DNA of 64,000 nt from Bacillus sp. 2205SS5-2 (GTDB taxonomy: Bacteria > Bacillota > Bacilli > Bacillales > Bacillaceae_K): assembly GCF_037024155.1 (NCBI RefSeq), contig NZ_JAYKTS010000005.1, positions 62,001 through 126,000 of the forward strand, given 5' to 3'. Shown here piece by piece: positions 1-8,734 of the stretch; positions within the stretch are counted from its first letter, which is position 1; each line of letters opens with the position of its first letter. The notes under the pieces are model-generated. The model searched no databases, had not been told where the DNA came from, and worked only from the letters and a program-made list of their open reading frames with translations. A program made the translations under genes and the position numbers.

Positions 1-1684
1 ACGGAATGATAAACGCTGCAATGGCTAGTTTTGCAGCACTAACTCCCGTTCGTATCGGTTCTCCGCCTGAAACACCGGCAGCAGCGAAGGCCGCTAAGGC
101 AACAGGTGGAGTAATATCCGCAATGATCCCAAAGTAAAAGACAAACAAATGGGCTGCAAGTTCTGGTGCACCTAATAAAATAATCGCCGGTGCTGCAATG
201 GTAGATGTAATAACATAGTTAGCGGTTGTTGGCGAACCCATACCTAAGATAATGGACGCAATCATGGTAAAGAAAAGGGTTAATAATAATTTTCCGCTTT
301 CAGAACTAGCTAAATCTCCAGCTAAATCAACCAGACCGTTAGCCAGTGTTAAACCAAGTCCAGTCTTCGTGACAACGCCGACAATTATCCCAGCACAAGC
401 CGTGGCAGCTGCTACCGCAAGAGCTGTTCGTGCTCCGTCAACGAGGGCTTCAATGGCTTTCTTTAACCCAATACGGGTATCTTTCCGAATGGCGCTTACA
501 ACAATCGTAGAAACTATTGACCAAAGTGCTGCTCTCATGACACTCATCCCGCTAACAAGAAGAATGACTACCGTTAAAATCGGAATAAGTAAATATATTT
601 TCTTCAATACTTCTCTCCGATTCGGCATTTCTTCTTCTGTTAATCCTCGTAAACCAATACGTTTAGCTTCAAAATGAGTCATAATCCAAATCCCAGTAAA
701 ATAAAGAAGTGCTGGAATGGCAGCCGCTTTGGCAATTTCCCAATACGTAATGCCTTCAATAAACTCCACCATTAAGAAGGCGGCAGCTCCCATAATTGGA
801 GGCATTAATTGACCACCCGTGGAAGCAGCTGCTTCCACGCCCCCAGCAAATTCCTTCTTGTAACCAAGCTTCTTCATCATCGGAATCGTAAATGATCCAG
901 ATGTTACTACATTGGCAACTGAGCTTCCGCTAATTGTTCCTTGTAGAGCTGAGGAAAAGATTGCTACCTTTGCAGGTCCACCAACGCGTTTTCCTGCAAT
1001 CGCCACAGCTAAGTCATTAAAATACTGTCCGACTCCTGTTTTCACTAAGAAAGAACCAAATAGTAAGAACAAGAAAATAAACGTAGCCGATACGTATAAA
1101 GGTGTCCCTAGAATACCTTCACCTGTAAAAAACATGGTCTTGACTATGTCATCCAAGTCATAGCCTCGATGAGATAAAAATCCCGGCATAGAACGCCCGT
1201 AATACATGTAAAGTAAAAATAAGGATGCGATAACCGTAATTGGCATACCAACTGCTCGCCTAGTAGCTTCTAGCACTAGAACAATGGCCAGTAATCCGAT
1301 AACAAAATCGGTTGTGGTCATTATTCCCACTCGGTTCACTATGGTTTCATGCATAATAGGCAAATAGGAACCTACTACGATAGAAACTCCAGCTAAAATG
1401 AGATCATACCAAGCAACCTTCCCTTTTTTTAATGAATTTTTTCGAGCTGGAAATAACAAAAATATTAATGATAATGCAAACCCTAAGTGAATACTTAGCA
1501 AAGTTTGTCGTGGGAAAATTTGCGAAATAGATGCAAAAAGTTGAAAAATCGAAAAAGCTAAAAGACCTAAGAAAATTAACCATCCCATCCAACCCTTAAT
1601 ATCTCTTGTGTTTGATTCTGGATCAAAACGCTCTAATAGTTGCTTCTGCTCTTGGGCAGATAATGATTCATGCTTGTTACTCAT
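1..1684 (-). CDS. TRAP transporter fused permease, TAXI type (3' part outside window)
   Basis: Large multi-membrane protein, reading frame open from an ATG at 1684 to the window edge (561 residues visible). It would form the membrane channel of a tripartite ATP-independent transporter driven by an ion gradient, fed by the binding lipoprotein encoded just upstream. Many hydrophobic segments are seen, and conserved-looking glycine/proline patches such as LQGTISGSSVANV, GQLMPPIMGAAAF and GMGSPTTANYV are typical of the DctM-like half; the first ~130 residues correspond to the small DctQ-like half, so the two are fused as in TAXI systems. The start overlaps the DUF1850 gene by 8 bp, indicating translational coupling. 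Substrate cannot be told. Confidence 0.93.
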   Translation of the reverse strand, partial: MSNKHESLSAQEQKQLLERFDPESNTRDIKGWMGWLIFLGLLAFSIFQLFASISQIFPRQTLLSIHLGFALSLIFLLFPARKNSLKKGKVAWYDLILAGVSIVVGSYLPIMHETIVNRVGIMTTTDFVIGLLAIVLVLEATRRAVGMPITVIASLFLLYMYYGRSMPGFLSHRGYDLDDIVKTMFFTGEGILGTPLYVSATFIFLFLLFGSFLVKTGVGQYFNDLAVAIAGKRVGGPAKVAIFSSALQGTISGSSVANVVTSGSFTIPMMKKLGYKKEFAGGVEAAASTGGQLMPPIMGAAAFLMVEFIEGITYWEIAKAAAIPALLYFTGIWIMTHFEAKRIGLRGLTEEEMPNRREVLKKIYLLIPILTVVILLVSGMSVMRAALWSIVSTIVVSAIRKDTRIGLKKAIEALVDGARTALAVAAATACAGIIVGVVTKTGLGLTLANGLVDLAGDLASSESGKLLLTLFFTMIASIILGMGSPTTANYVITSTIAAPAIILLGAPELAAHLFVFYFGIIADITPPVALAAFAAAGVSGGEPIRTGVSAAKLAIAAFIIP

Positions 1685-2186
1685 GAACATTCACTCCTTT
1701 CCACATTTGCCATAGGGATAACTTTCCAACAGATAGCTTCACCCCAGATCCCCCTTCAAAATATGAAGTAAAGGGGTAGGTTCGGTCTTGAATATGCAAA
1801 AGATGATTAGCCTTCACCTTTCCAATTCTCATCGAAATAGATGGAAAAATCCGATTCATCTTTCCAATTTCATATTGACCATCAGTCGTCATCGTAAACA
1901 CTTCTCCAGCTTCTGCTGAAGAAGGCATGCCAATTGCCATATCTTCATAAGTTAATTTTGTTTGTACAATGTGTTGGTTTTTGCTTATGTTATACCACTC
2001 TACCACTTGAGAAAGATGAATAGAGTGAGTATATTCGACACGAAACGTTTCTCCTATCTTGACAGGCGAATAAGCAAGAATATATTCATCCTCACGACTC
2101 TCCATAATCAAAGCTAGTCGAAATGGAAGGAATAGAAGGATAGTTAGGAGGAGGAACGTACTGAAGAAAAGTCTCTTTTTTTTCAT
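1677..2186 (-). CDS. DUF1850 family exported protein, TRAP-associated
   Basis: 169 residues with an N-terminal membrane anchor or signal segment (LLTILLFLPFRLAL) followed by a beta-rich domain containing the VEYTHSIHLSQVVEWY signature usual in DUF1850 proteins. The family is known as a frequent partner of TAXI-TRAP transporters but has no defined biochemical role. Here it lies between the solute-binding protein and the permease, 150 bp downstream of the former and overlapping the latter by 8 bp, so it very probably belongs to the same transport operon. Confidence 0.85.
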   Translation of the reverse strand: MKKKRLFFSTFLLLTILLFLPFRLALIMESREDEYILAYSPVKIGETFRVEYTHSIHLSQVVEWYNISKNQHIVQTKLTYEDMAIGMPSSAEAGEVFTMTTDGQYEIGKMNRIFPSISMRIGKVKANHLLHIQDRTYPFTSYFEGGSGVKLSVGKLSLWQMWKGVNVHE

Positions 2187-2282
2187 TTTGTGTTCACCTA
2201 GTTTTCATCAATAACTGACTGCACCAAAAAATTAAGCGCACACATCCAATAATCTTTGATCGTTTCACCATTCATAAGAAAA

Positions 2283-2312
2283 GAATAGACCGAAGTTTCA
2301 TTCGGTCTATTC
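2283..2312 (-). terminator. Hairpin between TAXI binding protein and downstream permease genes
   Basis: Perfect 12-bp stem (GAATAGACCGAA at 2283-2294, partner at 2301-2312) with a 6-nt loop, followed on the minus strand by TTTTC. It lies 25 bp after the binding-protein stop. As the permease genes follow with no other visible promoter, it probably acts as a partial terminator that keeps binding protein in excess; this role is inference. Confidence 0.65.
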
Positions 2313-2336
2313 TGCTTCATAAGAACTCTATATCTA

Positions 2337-3311
2337 CTATTGAATTCCTTTTTCATCAAAGTACTTTTTGGCACCTGGATGTAACTCGATACCCATACCT
2401 TCTAATGCTGTTTCCGCTTTGATTACTTTCCCTTTTGCATGTGTAATTTGATCTGTGTTTTCAAAGATGGCTTTCGTTAGATCATATACAACATCTTCTG
2501 GTAAGTCTTCGCGTGTTACAAGCATCGCGCGAACAGCAACTGTCGTAATTTCTTCATCTAGTTTGCTGTATGTTCCACCTGGGATAGAATCTTGAGCATA
2601 GTATGGATACTTGTCTATTAAGCTGGAAATCATATCTTCTGAAATAGATACGACCGTAATGTCCTCTGTTGCGGCAAGTCCTTCAACCGCTCCAGTTGGG
2701 GTACCAGACGTAATAAACGCTGCGTCAATCGTTCCGTCTTGAATACCTGTTGTTGAATCCCCAAATGATAAATCGCGAACGGTAATATCATCGAACGTCA
2801 TTCCGTGAACTTCTAGAATTTGTTCTGCATTCAAGCGTGTACCAGAACCTGCTTCACCGACCGATATTACTTTTCCTTTTAAATCTTCAACACTCATAAT
2901 ACCAGAATCTTTTGTCGTTACGATTTGAATCGTTTCTGGGTATAAAGTGGCAATTCCACGAGCTGAATCTACTTTTTCTTTGAACATTTGCTCGCCTTTT
3001 GCAGCATAACTTGCAATATCGGTTTGTGTAAATGCAATTTCAATATCGCCATCTTTTAATGTTGTCATGTTTTCTGCTGAAGCACCTGACGTTTCGGCGT
3101 TAGACTCAATACCTGTTTCGTCTTCAATAATTTTAGCAAAAGCTCCCCCTAGAGGAAAATATGTACCACCTGTACCACCTGTAGCAATGGTAATACGGTC
3201 TACTTCTCCGCTCTCCCCATTACTTGATCCGCCGCCACATGCAGCTAGAAACATGGAAACAGTCATCAATAAAGCTGTTACCAAAATAAAGCTTTTTTTA
3301 TTCATATTCAT
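2337..3311 (-). CDS. TAXI family TRAP transporter solute-binding lipoprotein
   Basis: 324 residues. Signal peptide with lipobox (FLAAC, Cys at about residue 25) followed by a Gly/Ser linker, so it is a membrane-anchored extracellular binding protein. The mature start ITIATGGTGGTYFPLGG is the classic TAXI (TRAP-associated extracytoplasmic immunogenic) signature, and ITVRDLSFGDSTTGIQDG and the C-terminal half agree. It captures an unknown organic solute and hands it to the fused permease downstream. First gene of the operon with a good sigma-A promoter 40-65 bp upstream of the start. Confidence 0.93.
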   Translation of the reverse strand: MNMNKKSFILVTALLMTVSMFLAACGGGSSNGESGEVDRITIATGGTGGTYFPLGGAFAKIIEDETGIESNAETSGASAENMTTLKDGDIEIAFTQTDIASYAAKGEQMFKEKVDSARGIATLYPETIQIVTTKDSGIMSVEDLKGKVISVGEAGSGTRLNAEQILEVHGMTFDDITVRDLSFGDSTTGIQDGTIDAAFITSGTPTGAVEGLAATEDITVVSISEDMISSLIDKYPYYAQDSIPGGTYSKLDEEITTVAVRAMLVTREDLPEDVVYDLTKAIFENTDQITHAKGKVIKAETALEGMGIELHPGAKKYFDEKGIQ

Positions 3312-3348
3312 ATCCCCCTTTAATAATTTTTCAGTTCACCGTATACAT

Positions 3349-3377
3349 TTTATCATATAACTATCAAATCTTGTCAA
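3349..3377 (-). promoter_or_regulatory. Sigma-A promoter of the TAXI-TRAP operon
   Basis: On the minus strand TTGACA (3372-3377), 17-bp spacer, GATAAA (3349-3354), about 38 bp upstream of the binding-protein start. The remaining divergent gap 3378-3715 towards yjcH shows no other feature I can name. Confidence 0.7.
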
Positions 3378-3715
3378 TAAAAAACAGCATGACTACGAAG
3401 GAATCTCCTTATTTCTATTGACTTCTTGCTACTTCTTCTAAGTTTTTAATTTGCCGATAATAATAGTAATAGTAAAACAAATATAGTATTTTGTAGACTG
3501 CAAACTGCATTTAAAAGATAAAAGCTTAATAAATCCTTTATAAACTGTGGATCAATGCCTTATTTTCCCTACCCGGAATTTTCAGTACTATTATATTAAT
3601 GTACTATTAGTTCCTCTAATTTTTTTGTACAATCATTGATTCTGCAATTGGTATATTTTTATGCTACAATTTACAGTGCAAACGCTTTATATAATATTTT
3701 TTTGGAGGATGTTTT

Positions 3716-4438
3716 ATGTCAACTTCAAGAGGTACCGTCGAAGAACAAACTATTTTCAGTTCTTGCTTACAAGAAGAAATCTCTTTACTTGTTTATTTAC
3801 CAGCAAACTATACTCCTTTATATAAATACTCCCTTCTCATTGCACAAGATGGAAAGGATTATTTTCAATTAGGACGTTTACCCCGTTTAGCCGATCAATT
3901 ACTAGAAAACGATGAAATAGAGAATACCATCATTGTTGGAATTCCTTATAAAAGTGTGCAGCAACGGAGAAGTTACTATCATCCTGATGGTGAGCAAAAC
4001 GAGAACTATATCAGGTTCATCGCTCACGAACTAGTTCCCTTTTTAGATGAAATCTATCCAACATATCAGATGGGACTAGGTCGCATCTTAATTGGGGATT
4101 CATTAGGTGCAACGGTTTCCTTTTTAACAGCGTTAAGATATCCTAATACATTCGGTAAAGTCATTTTACAATCTCCTTATGTAGACGAAAAAGTGTTTTC
4201 GGCTGCAAATGAATTTTCACAACCGTCCCTTCTCGATATTTATCATATTATTGGGCTTGGTGAAACAGAGGTGAAAACCACAGTAGGGACAACACAGGAC
4301 TTCTTGTCCCCTAATCGAAAACTGAATGAGCTAATGAAAGGAAAAGGCTTCAATTACTTTTACGATGAATTTGATGGAGATCACACCTGGAAGTACTGGC
4401 AACCTGATCTAAAAAGAGCATTAAAAAAGATGCTATAA
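3716..4438 (+). CDS. yjcH: Putative esterase of the alpha/beta hydrolase fold (YjcH)
   Basis: 240 residues, same family as the Fes/esterase-D-like hydrolases. The nucleophile elbow GDSLG is at residues 127-131 (Ser129), and a late DGDHTWKYW segment supplies the probable catalytic histidine. No signal peptide, so cytoplasmic. The ATG follows GGAGG with 8-nt spacing; an overlapping frame starting at 3636 has no ribosome site. Followed by yjcG and yjcF, the same trio as in B. subtilis, in the same relative order. Substrate unknown. Confidence 0.88.
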   Translation: MSTSRGTVEEQTIFSSCLQEEISLLVYLPANYTPLYKYSLLIAQDGKDYFQLGRLPRLADQLLENDEIENTIIVGIPYKSVQQRRSYYHPDGEQNENYIRFIAHELVPFLDEIYPTYQMGLGRILIGDSLGATVSFLTALRYPNTFGKVILQSPYVDEKVFSAANEFSQPSLLDIYHIIGLGETEVKTTVGTTQDFLSPNRKLNELMKGKGFNYFYDEFDGDHTWKYWQPDLKRALKKML

Positions 4439-4520
4439 ACCTACTATTATAATCTTCAAAAAACTTTGCTATAATATTGAATAACACAATTAAATCAATT
4501 AGAATCGGGGAGGTTTTTGA

Positions 4521-5039
4521 ATGAATTACGGCATCGTTATTTTTCCATCCAAAAAGTTACAAGATCAAGCAAACTCTTACCGAAAGCGTTATGACCCTCA
4601 TTACGCACTCATTACTCCTCACATCACCCTTAAGAATGGATTTGATGCGAATGAAGGGCAAATTCAGCAACTTAGCCAACAATTAGAAAAAATTAGTAAT
4701 CAACATGAACCTTTTTCCTTAAAAGTCTCAAAAATCAGCTCATTTCAACCAGTCAACAATGTTATTTATTTGAAAGTTGAACCTACTAGTGAACTCGAGA
4801 CATTACATAAGGCCATGCATGGTCCAGATATGTTAGGAGAATTACCTGAATACTCCTTTGTTCCTCATATCACTATTGCACAAGGGCTTTCCAATGACGA
4901 ACACTCAGATGTGTATGGATCATTAAGAATGCTAGATGTGAATCAAGAGGAAATGATTGATCGTTTCCATCTCCTATATCAGCTTGAAAACGGTTCTTGG
5001 ACTGTTCATGAAACATTTCGCCTAGGGAAGGACTGCTAG
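4521..5039 (+). CDS. yjcG: YjcG, 2H phosphoesterase (2'-5' RNA ligase-like)
   Basis: 172 residues with the two HxT motifs that define the 2H phosphoesterase superfamily: HITLKNGF near residue 35 and HITIAQG near residue 115. These enzymes act on 2',3'-cyclic or 2'-5' phosphodiester bonds; the natural substrate of YjcG is not established. Strong ribosome site (GGGGAGG) before the ATG. Length and neighbours match B. subtilis YjcG. Two bases separate it from yjcF, so the two are cotranscribed. Confidence 0.93.
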   Translation: MNYGIVIFPSKKLQDQANSYRKRYDPHYALITPHITLKNGFDANEGQIQQLSQQLEKISNQHEPFSLKVSKISSFQPVNNVIYLKVEPTSELETLHKAMHGPDMLGELPEYSFVPHITIAQGLSNDEHSDVYGSLRMLDVNQEEMIDRFHLLYQLENGSWTVHETFRLGKDC

Positions 5040-5041
5040 AT

Positions 5042-5464
5042 ATGAAGGTGAATATTGTACGAAGCGAAAATGAATTACAGGATGCTTTTTTCGTGAGAAA
5101 ACATGTTTTCGTATCGGAACAAGGTGTCTCTGAAGCAGAAGAAATTGATGAATTGGAAACAAAAAGCACTCATTTCGTTTTGTATGACGAAGAGCAGCCA
5201 GTGGGCGCAGGCCGCTTCCGATTAGTTGATGCGGTCGGCAAAGTAGAACGTATTTGTGTGCTTTCTTCTTACCGGGGGAAAGGGGCCGGCGTTATGATAA
5301 TGAATGCCATTGAAGAGTATGCAAAGCCCCGAGCATCCTCATTAAAATTAAATGCCCAAGTACAGGCAATCCCTTTTTATGAAAGACTCGGGTATGAAGT
5401 AGTGTCTGGTGAGTTTTTAGATGCCGGTATCCCACATAAGACGATGAAAAAGAACTGCACTTAA
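5042..5464 (+). CDS. yjcF: GNAT family N-acetyltransferase (YjcF)
   Basis: 140 residues, single acetyltransferase domain. The acetyl-CoA binding loop reads SSYRGKGAGVMIM (motif A, R-x-x-G-x-G/A), preceded by the beta-4 strand KVERICVL and followed by the FYERLGY motif that is typical of the family. Cytoplasmic; substrate unknown. Starts two bases after yjcG. A hairpin derived from a mobile repeat lies about 100 bp downstream and could end the transcript. Confidence 0.9.
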   Translation: MKVNIVRSENELQDAFFVRKHVFVSEQGVSEAEEIDELETKSTHFVLYDEEQPVGAGRFRLVDAVGKVERICVLSSYRGKGAGVMIMNAIEEYAKPRASSLKLNAQVQAIPFYERLGYEVVSGEFLDAGIPHKTMKKNCT

Positions 5465-5532
5465 GGATAGCGCTAGTGCCCAGATCTAGAAAAGAAGATT
5501 ATTTATCCCTCGTGCTCTCTTATTTTTCAAGT

Positions 5533-5606
5533 AATCTCTTTTCGTAAAATTTGTTGCTCCTGACACACGAAAAAACTGAAATGATGGTTTTTTCGTGTGA
5601 TTTCTT
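5533..5606 (+). repeat. Left-end fragment of mobile repeat, subtype B
   Basis: Sequence from CTCTTTTCGTAAAATTTG to the GTGATTTCTTG segment aligns with the left part of the intact subtype B copy at 48234. The right part is missing. Inside it is a perfect 13-bp stem (CACACGAAAAAAC at 5564-5576, partner 5587-5599) that could serve as the yjcF terminator. It occupies most of the 5465-5795 gap. Confidence 0.6.
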
Positions 5607-5674
5607 GATACATTATCTATATAAAATTATCACTTCTACTCGAAAAATATCAATTTTCATCAAAATTGCATACC

Positions 5675-5710
5675 AAAAAATGCGGACTCCTTCTTGAGTG
5701 TCCGTTTTTT
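5675..5710 (+). terminator. Possible terminator downstream of yjcF
   Basis: CGGAC (5683-5687) pairs with GTCCG (5700-5704), extended by flanking A and T runs, and followed by TTTTTT. Weak stem, so moderate confidence; it may be the real end of the yjcHGF transcript. Confidence 0.4.
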
Positions 5711-5795
5711 CTATGTAAATCGCCTTTTTTCTGCGTATGTCTCTTACTTCATTTGTCGATAATGAAATTGAGAGATACCTTTGAGGAGAATGCAA

Positions 5796-6482
5796 ATGAA
5801 TTTCAGCAGCATAGGAGTAGAGCTCATTGTCGGCTTTATTTCTTTATTTATTTTAACGAAAATACTGGGTAAAACTCAAATCAATCAAATAACTGCCTTT
5901 GATTTTATCTCGGCTTTAATATTGGGAGAGCTTGTTGGAAATGCCTTATATGATGCCGATTCAGGATTAAAAGAAATTATTTTCTCTGTGTCCTTATGGG
6001 GAATATTGATTTATATAACTGAATACCTTACACAAAAATTTAGACTATTTCGTCATTTCATCGAAGGCACACCCGCTATTATTATCCAGAATGGGAAGAT
6101 TGATTTTCAACAATTAAAAAAAAACCATCTCGATCTAAACCAATTACAGCATATGTTGCGCAACAAAGGTGTATTTTCTGTTGGGGAATGTGAGTATGCG
6201 ATTCTTGAATCTGATGGCTCAGTGAGTGTTTTAAAAAAATCCCTTTATGATGTCGTTCAAAAAAAGGATTTACATTTACCACCTGATTCTCCCTTCCTCC
6301 CCCTCTCCTTAATCCTAGATGGAGAAATTCTTTATGATAATCTTAAAATTGCAGACAAGAACAAAGATTGGCTTCTAAAACAAATCAAATCTCATGGGTT
6401 TCACACACCTCAAGAGGTGCTGTATGTAGAGTATATCGAGAATCAAAAATTACTTGTTCAAGGCTATGAATCTAAACAATAA
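5796..6482 (+). CDS. DUF421 domain membrane protein (YetF-like)
   Basis: 228 residues. Three N-terminal membrane helices (ELIVGFISLFIL, ISALILGELVG, SVSLWGILIYI) followed by the cytoplasmic DUF421 module with its hallmark FRHFIEGTPAIIIQNGKI, about residues 90-107. The family includes B. subtilis YetF, YdfR and YrbG, inner-membrane proteins whose expression in sporulation can affect spore properties. ATG at 5796 chosen because GAGGAG sits 8 nt upstream. The 3' end overlaps the convergent MBL gene by 19 bp. A paralogue closes the spoVA-type operon at 8735. Confidence 0.87.
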   Translation: MNFSSIGVELIVGFISLFILTKILGKTQINQITAFDFISALILGELVGNALYDADSGLKEIIFSVSLWGILIYITEYLTQKFRLFRHFIEGTPAIIIQNGKIDFQQLKKNHLDLNQLQHMLRNKGVFSVGECEYAILESDGSVSVLKKSLYDVVQKKDLHLPPDSPFLPLSLILDGEILYDNLKIADKNKDWLLKQIKSHGFHTPQEVLYVEYIENQKLLVQGYESKQ

Positions 6483-7366
6483 ACCATAAGCTCATTTTGT
6501 TGTATTGTTAGTTGGAAACGGCCCTTATCGACTAGGTGCGTTACATAAGCTGTAACCGATGTTCGAAATAGTAGCCAGCTCGTCAAATGGGGGACTTCAA
6601 TTTTTTTCTTACTGAGGATGTATTGTTGTAAGGCTTGAAATGAAACGCCTTGTTTTTCCTGAATGTGTTCAGAAATTTCGGTAAGTATGGATTCATGTAG
6701 TGCCAAATTTTTAGAAACCGTTTCGATATAGTTTTCTTCAAATAAACCATGACCTGGGACTGCCCCGTCAAAGTTTGTTTTCATCAATTTATGTAACGAA
6801 TTCATTGTGTTTTTAACCGACACAATAAAAGGAATTTTGTGTTTATGAAGGACATCTTGTCCAAAAAAGGCATCTGCTGCGAAAAGGATGTTTTCATATG
6901 AAATACCCACTTGTCCATAACTATGGCCGGGTAAAAAATGCGTCTTAAGGGTAAACGGACCAATGTTAACAAAGTCTTCCACTGGAATTGAAGCATCTAG
7001 CCTTACAGAAGGCGCAAGTAAAAATTTATTTTTCAACTCTTCTAACGGTTCTGCTCCATTCCAAAGGTAGATGGGCTCTAAGAGAGTATTCTCCATAATC
7101 GCTCTTTCAAAATCCGGTGCATAAAGTTCAACATCTCTTAATTGTTTTAGAAATTTTGCGCCACCCATATGATCGGCATGAGCATGTGTAATCAAAGCGA
7201 AATCGAGTGGTAGATTCTGCTCGGACAATTGTTTTATGACTTTTTTGATGGCAGATGAATCAATACCAGTATCAATAAGTAAGCCTTTTCCGTCTTTTGT
7301 TATATAACCAATGTTTACTGCCGAATGAAAGTAATAGACATTTTGGGTAAGTTGAATAAACTTCAC
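6464..7366 (-). CDS. MBL-fold metallo-hydrolase
   Basis: 300 residues. Metallo-beta-lactamase fold with the metal motif HAHADHMGG (residues 61-69), the later GHSYGQVG histidine, FAADAFFG aspartate and VPGHGL histidine, so all usual ligands of a dinuclear metal site are present. GTG start at 7366 preceded by GGGAGG. Cytoplasmic, no signal peptide. The C-terminal ~80 residues look like a helical winged-helix-type extension as in MBL proteins of the LACTB2/YflN type. Substrate unknown. Confidence 0.88.
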   Translation of the reverse strand: MKFIQLTQNVYYFHSAVNIGYITKDGKGLLIDTGIDSSAIKKVIKQLSEQNLPLDFALITHAHADHMGGAKFLKQLRDVELYAPDFERAIMENTLLEPIYLWNGAEPLEELKNKFLLAPSVRLDASIPVEDFVNIGPFTLKTHFLPGHSYGQVGISYENILFAADAFFGQDVLHKHKIPFIVSVKNTMNSLHKLMKTNFDGAVPGHGLFEENYIETVSKNLALHESILTEISEHIQEKQGVSFQALQQYILSKKKIEVPHLTSWLLFRTSVTAYVTHLVDKGRFQLTIQQNELMVYCLDS

Positions 7367-7392
7367 AGGTAAACCTCCCTTTGAGCATGTTT

Positions 7393-7662
7393 CTATATAT
7401 ATTCGTTAACATGCTTGCCTTTTCCTGTTACTTCAGCAACTAAATAGGCAGGGATTGGGCCGGCTTTTGCTGCATGTGAAGAATTGAATGTAGTTTTCCG
7501 CTGCAGTGAATCCTCTTGAAGTTCCTGTTGGTTTTCCTGAGCTGTTTTTCTTAATGATATCTTTGATACAGCCATGATGTTGAATGGGTCATATTGATGA
7601 GAATTTACTCTCTCGGCGTACTTCTGATATTGATAGTTAGGATATGGTAAAATATAGCCCAT
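7393..7662 (-). CDS. Small hypothetical protein, possibly sporulation-associated
   Basis: 89 residues starting at MGYILPYPNYQYQKYAERV; the ATG at 7662 follows AAAAGGAGGAAGAAGAAA, better than the in-frame upstream ATG. No signal peptide or membrane helix; hydrophilic with a Tyr/Gln-rich head. It lies between the MBL gene and spoVIF, all on the minus strand. I do not recognise a domain. Similar small MGYILP proteins are, as I recall, common in Bacillus genomes without known function. Confidence 0.7.
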   Translation of the reverse strand: MGYILPYPNYQYQKYAERVNSHQYDPFNIMAVSKISLRKTAQENQQELQEDSLQRKTTFNSSHAAKAGPIPAYLVAEVTGKGKHVNEYI

Positions 7663-7775
7663 TTTCTTCTTCCTCCTTTTCATTCCTTTTCCCGATACTA
7701 ATATTACTTAAACAGTTCCCTTACTATGAAATACGATTCCCTGAACAATTATATAAGGGATTTTCAAAAAATAAG

Positions 7776-7804
7776 AAAAAAGACCTGTATTTTTTTCACA
7801 GGTC
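7776..7804 (-). terminator. Terminator of spoVIF
   Basis: GACCTGT (7782-7788) pairs with ACAGGTC (7798-7804); on the minus strand the stem is followed by TTTTTTC. It lies 8 bp past the spoVIF stop codon. Confidence 0.8.
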
Positions 7805-7811
7805 CAAACTT

Positions 7812-8069
7812 CTATTTTTTCTGATTGATCATTTTGGATATGGTTCCTATATCTAATTGTTTTCCGTCATTAACAATGGATTTAACCAGCTTATCTTCTA
7901 CATCTTTTGGTACTTTTTTATTAGCGATTTGTGACACCCTTTGAACAACTTGACGTACCGTTTTTTCGTCTTTAAAATTAGCATTTTGTAATGAATTTGC
8001 AAGTTCAAGAATATCGTTCATATTTACACCGGTTTTTTTTTCAATATTCTTAAAAAAATTATTTTCCAT
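7812..8069 (-). CDS. spoVIF: Stage VI sporulation protein F
   Basis: 85 residues, all-helical, very close to B. subtilis SpoVIF (YjcC, 88 residues), which is made in the mother cell late in sporulation and supports GerE-dependent coat gene expression and spore resistance. ATG at 8069 (MENNFFKNIEKKTGVN) chosen because GAGGAGGAG precedes it with good spacing. Position between yjc-type genes and the spoVA/cot block agrees with B. subtilis order. Own terminator directly downstream. Confidence 0.9.
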   Translation of the reverse strand: MENNFFKNIEKKTGVNMNDILELANSLQNANFKDEKTVRQVVQRVSQIANKKVPKDVEDKLVKSIVNDGKQLDIGTISKMINQKK

Positions 8070-8233
8070 GTTAGTTCTCCTCCTCATCAAACTACTAGCA
8101 TCTTATGAAACGAGAAGAAAAACGTGCATTCTCTAATAAACTGATAAAAATAAGATTAGACTTGTTGAGGCAACTGAGAAAGTAGCTTTTATTTTATTAG
8201 CTGAAGGTTTTCATTAATATCCAGAAATTTAAA

Positions 8234-8268
8234 AAGCCAAGGACCTATATGTAGTAGGTTCTTGGCTT
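8234..8268 (-). terminator. Terminator displaced from the YjcZ-type gene
   Basis: AAGCCAAGGACCTA (8234-8247) pairs with TAGGTTCTTGGCTT (8255-8268, one G-U). T-runs follow on both strands. The nearest gene that could use it is the YjcZ-type gene ending at 8519, with a mobile repeat lying between the two. Confidence 0.7.
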
Positions 8269-8328
8269 CTTTTTTCTCTAAAAACGTCACTTTTTCAGTG
8301 CCCTACCTGTTAGCCTCTTCTTTTTGAT

Positions 8329-8509
8329 AGCCCCGTTGGTATACTTTGTTGCTCTTGAAACAAAGAAAAAACAGGCAAGTAAGTTTTTTTGATTGGTTTC
8401 CTACTTTCCGCCTAGTAATGAAGAGCTTTTCATTAGGAAAAGAGCATGAAGTCGTGCAAATCCACTGATTTATTCCAATTCGAAAAGTAATATTCTTTGC
8501 GAAACAGCC
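8329..8509 (+). mobile_element. MITE-like mobile repeat, subtype B, degenerate left end
   Basis: About 181 bp. The interior (GAAACAAAGAAAAAACAGGC..., TTTTCATTAGGAAAAGAGCA) matches the outer copy at 48234-48584. The right end GCGAAACAGCC is conserved, the left end (AGCCCCGTTGGTATAC) is mutated. No clear target duplication remains. It lies 9 bp downstream of the YjcZ-type stop codon and fills most of the 8070-8518 gap. Confidence 0.8.
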
Positions 8510-8518
8510 TAATAATAA

Positions 8519-8650
8519 TTAGCAAAAACTTGCTCCAACAATAATTAGTAAGATGAACAACACGACGATTAATACGAAGGTAGAACCTCCACCGTATCCA
8601 CCGACATTGCCACCACCATATCCACAACAATATCCACCGTAACCATACAT
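8519..8650 (-). CDS. YjcZ family sporulation peptide
   Basis: 43 residues: [14 protein letters not shown], then further GGY repeats, then a hydrophobic tail ([20 protein letters not shown]) that spans a membrane once. This is the usual architecture of the YjcZ/YhfH-type small sporulation proteins, a Gly/Tyr-rich head and a terminal helix; they are found in the spore coat or membranes and their role is unknown. The second of two overlapping ATGs is used; GAGGTGA lies 8 nt upstream. A Trp-rich frame on the same strand is its shadow. Confidence 0.88.
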   Translation of the reverse strand: MYGYGGYCCGYGGGNVGGYGGGSTFVLIVVLFILLIIVGASFC

Positions 8651-8734
8651 ACATAGTCACCTCACTTTCACATTAAGGTTACTTTTATAATATGTAGGAT
8701 GTAGCATCTTGGTTGGGCTAAGAACTACAATTCT

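Noticed and set aside
912-1163. 83-codon plus-strand frame, and the one at 252-677
   Set aside because: Both lie opposite the TRAP permease, whose minus-strand frame is continuous to the window edge.
8433-8660. 75-codon Trp-rich frame
   Set aside because: Shadow of the YjcZ-type gene in another frame; the Gly/Tyr codons read out of frame give Trp.
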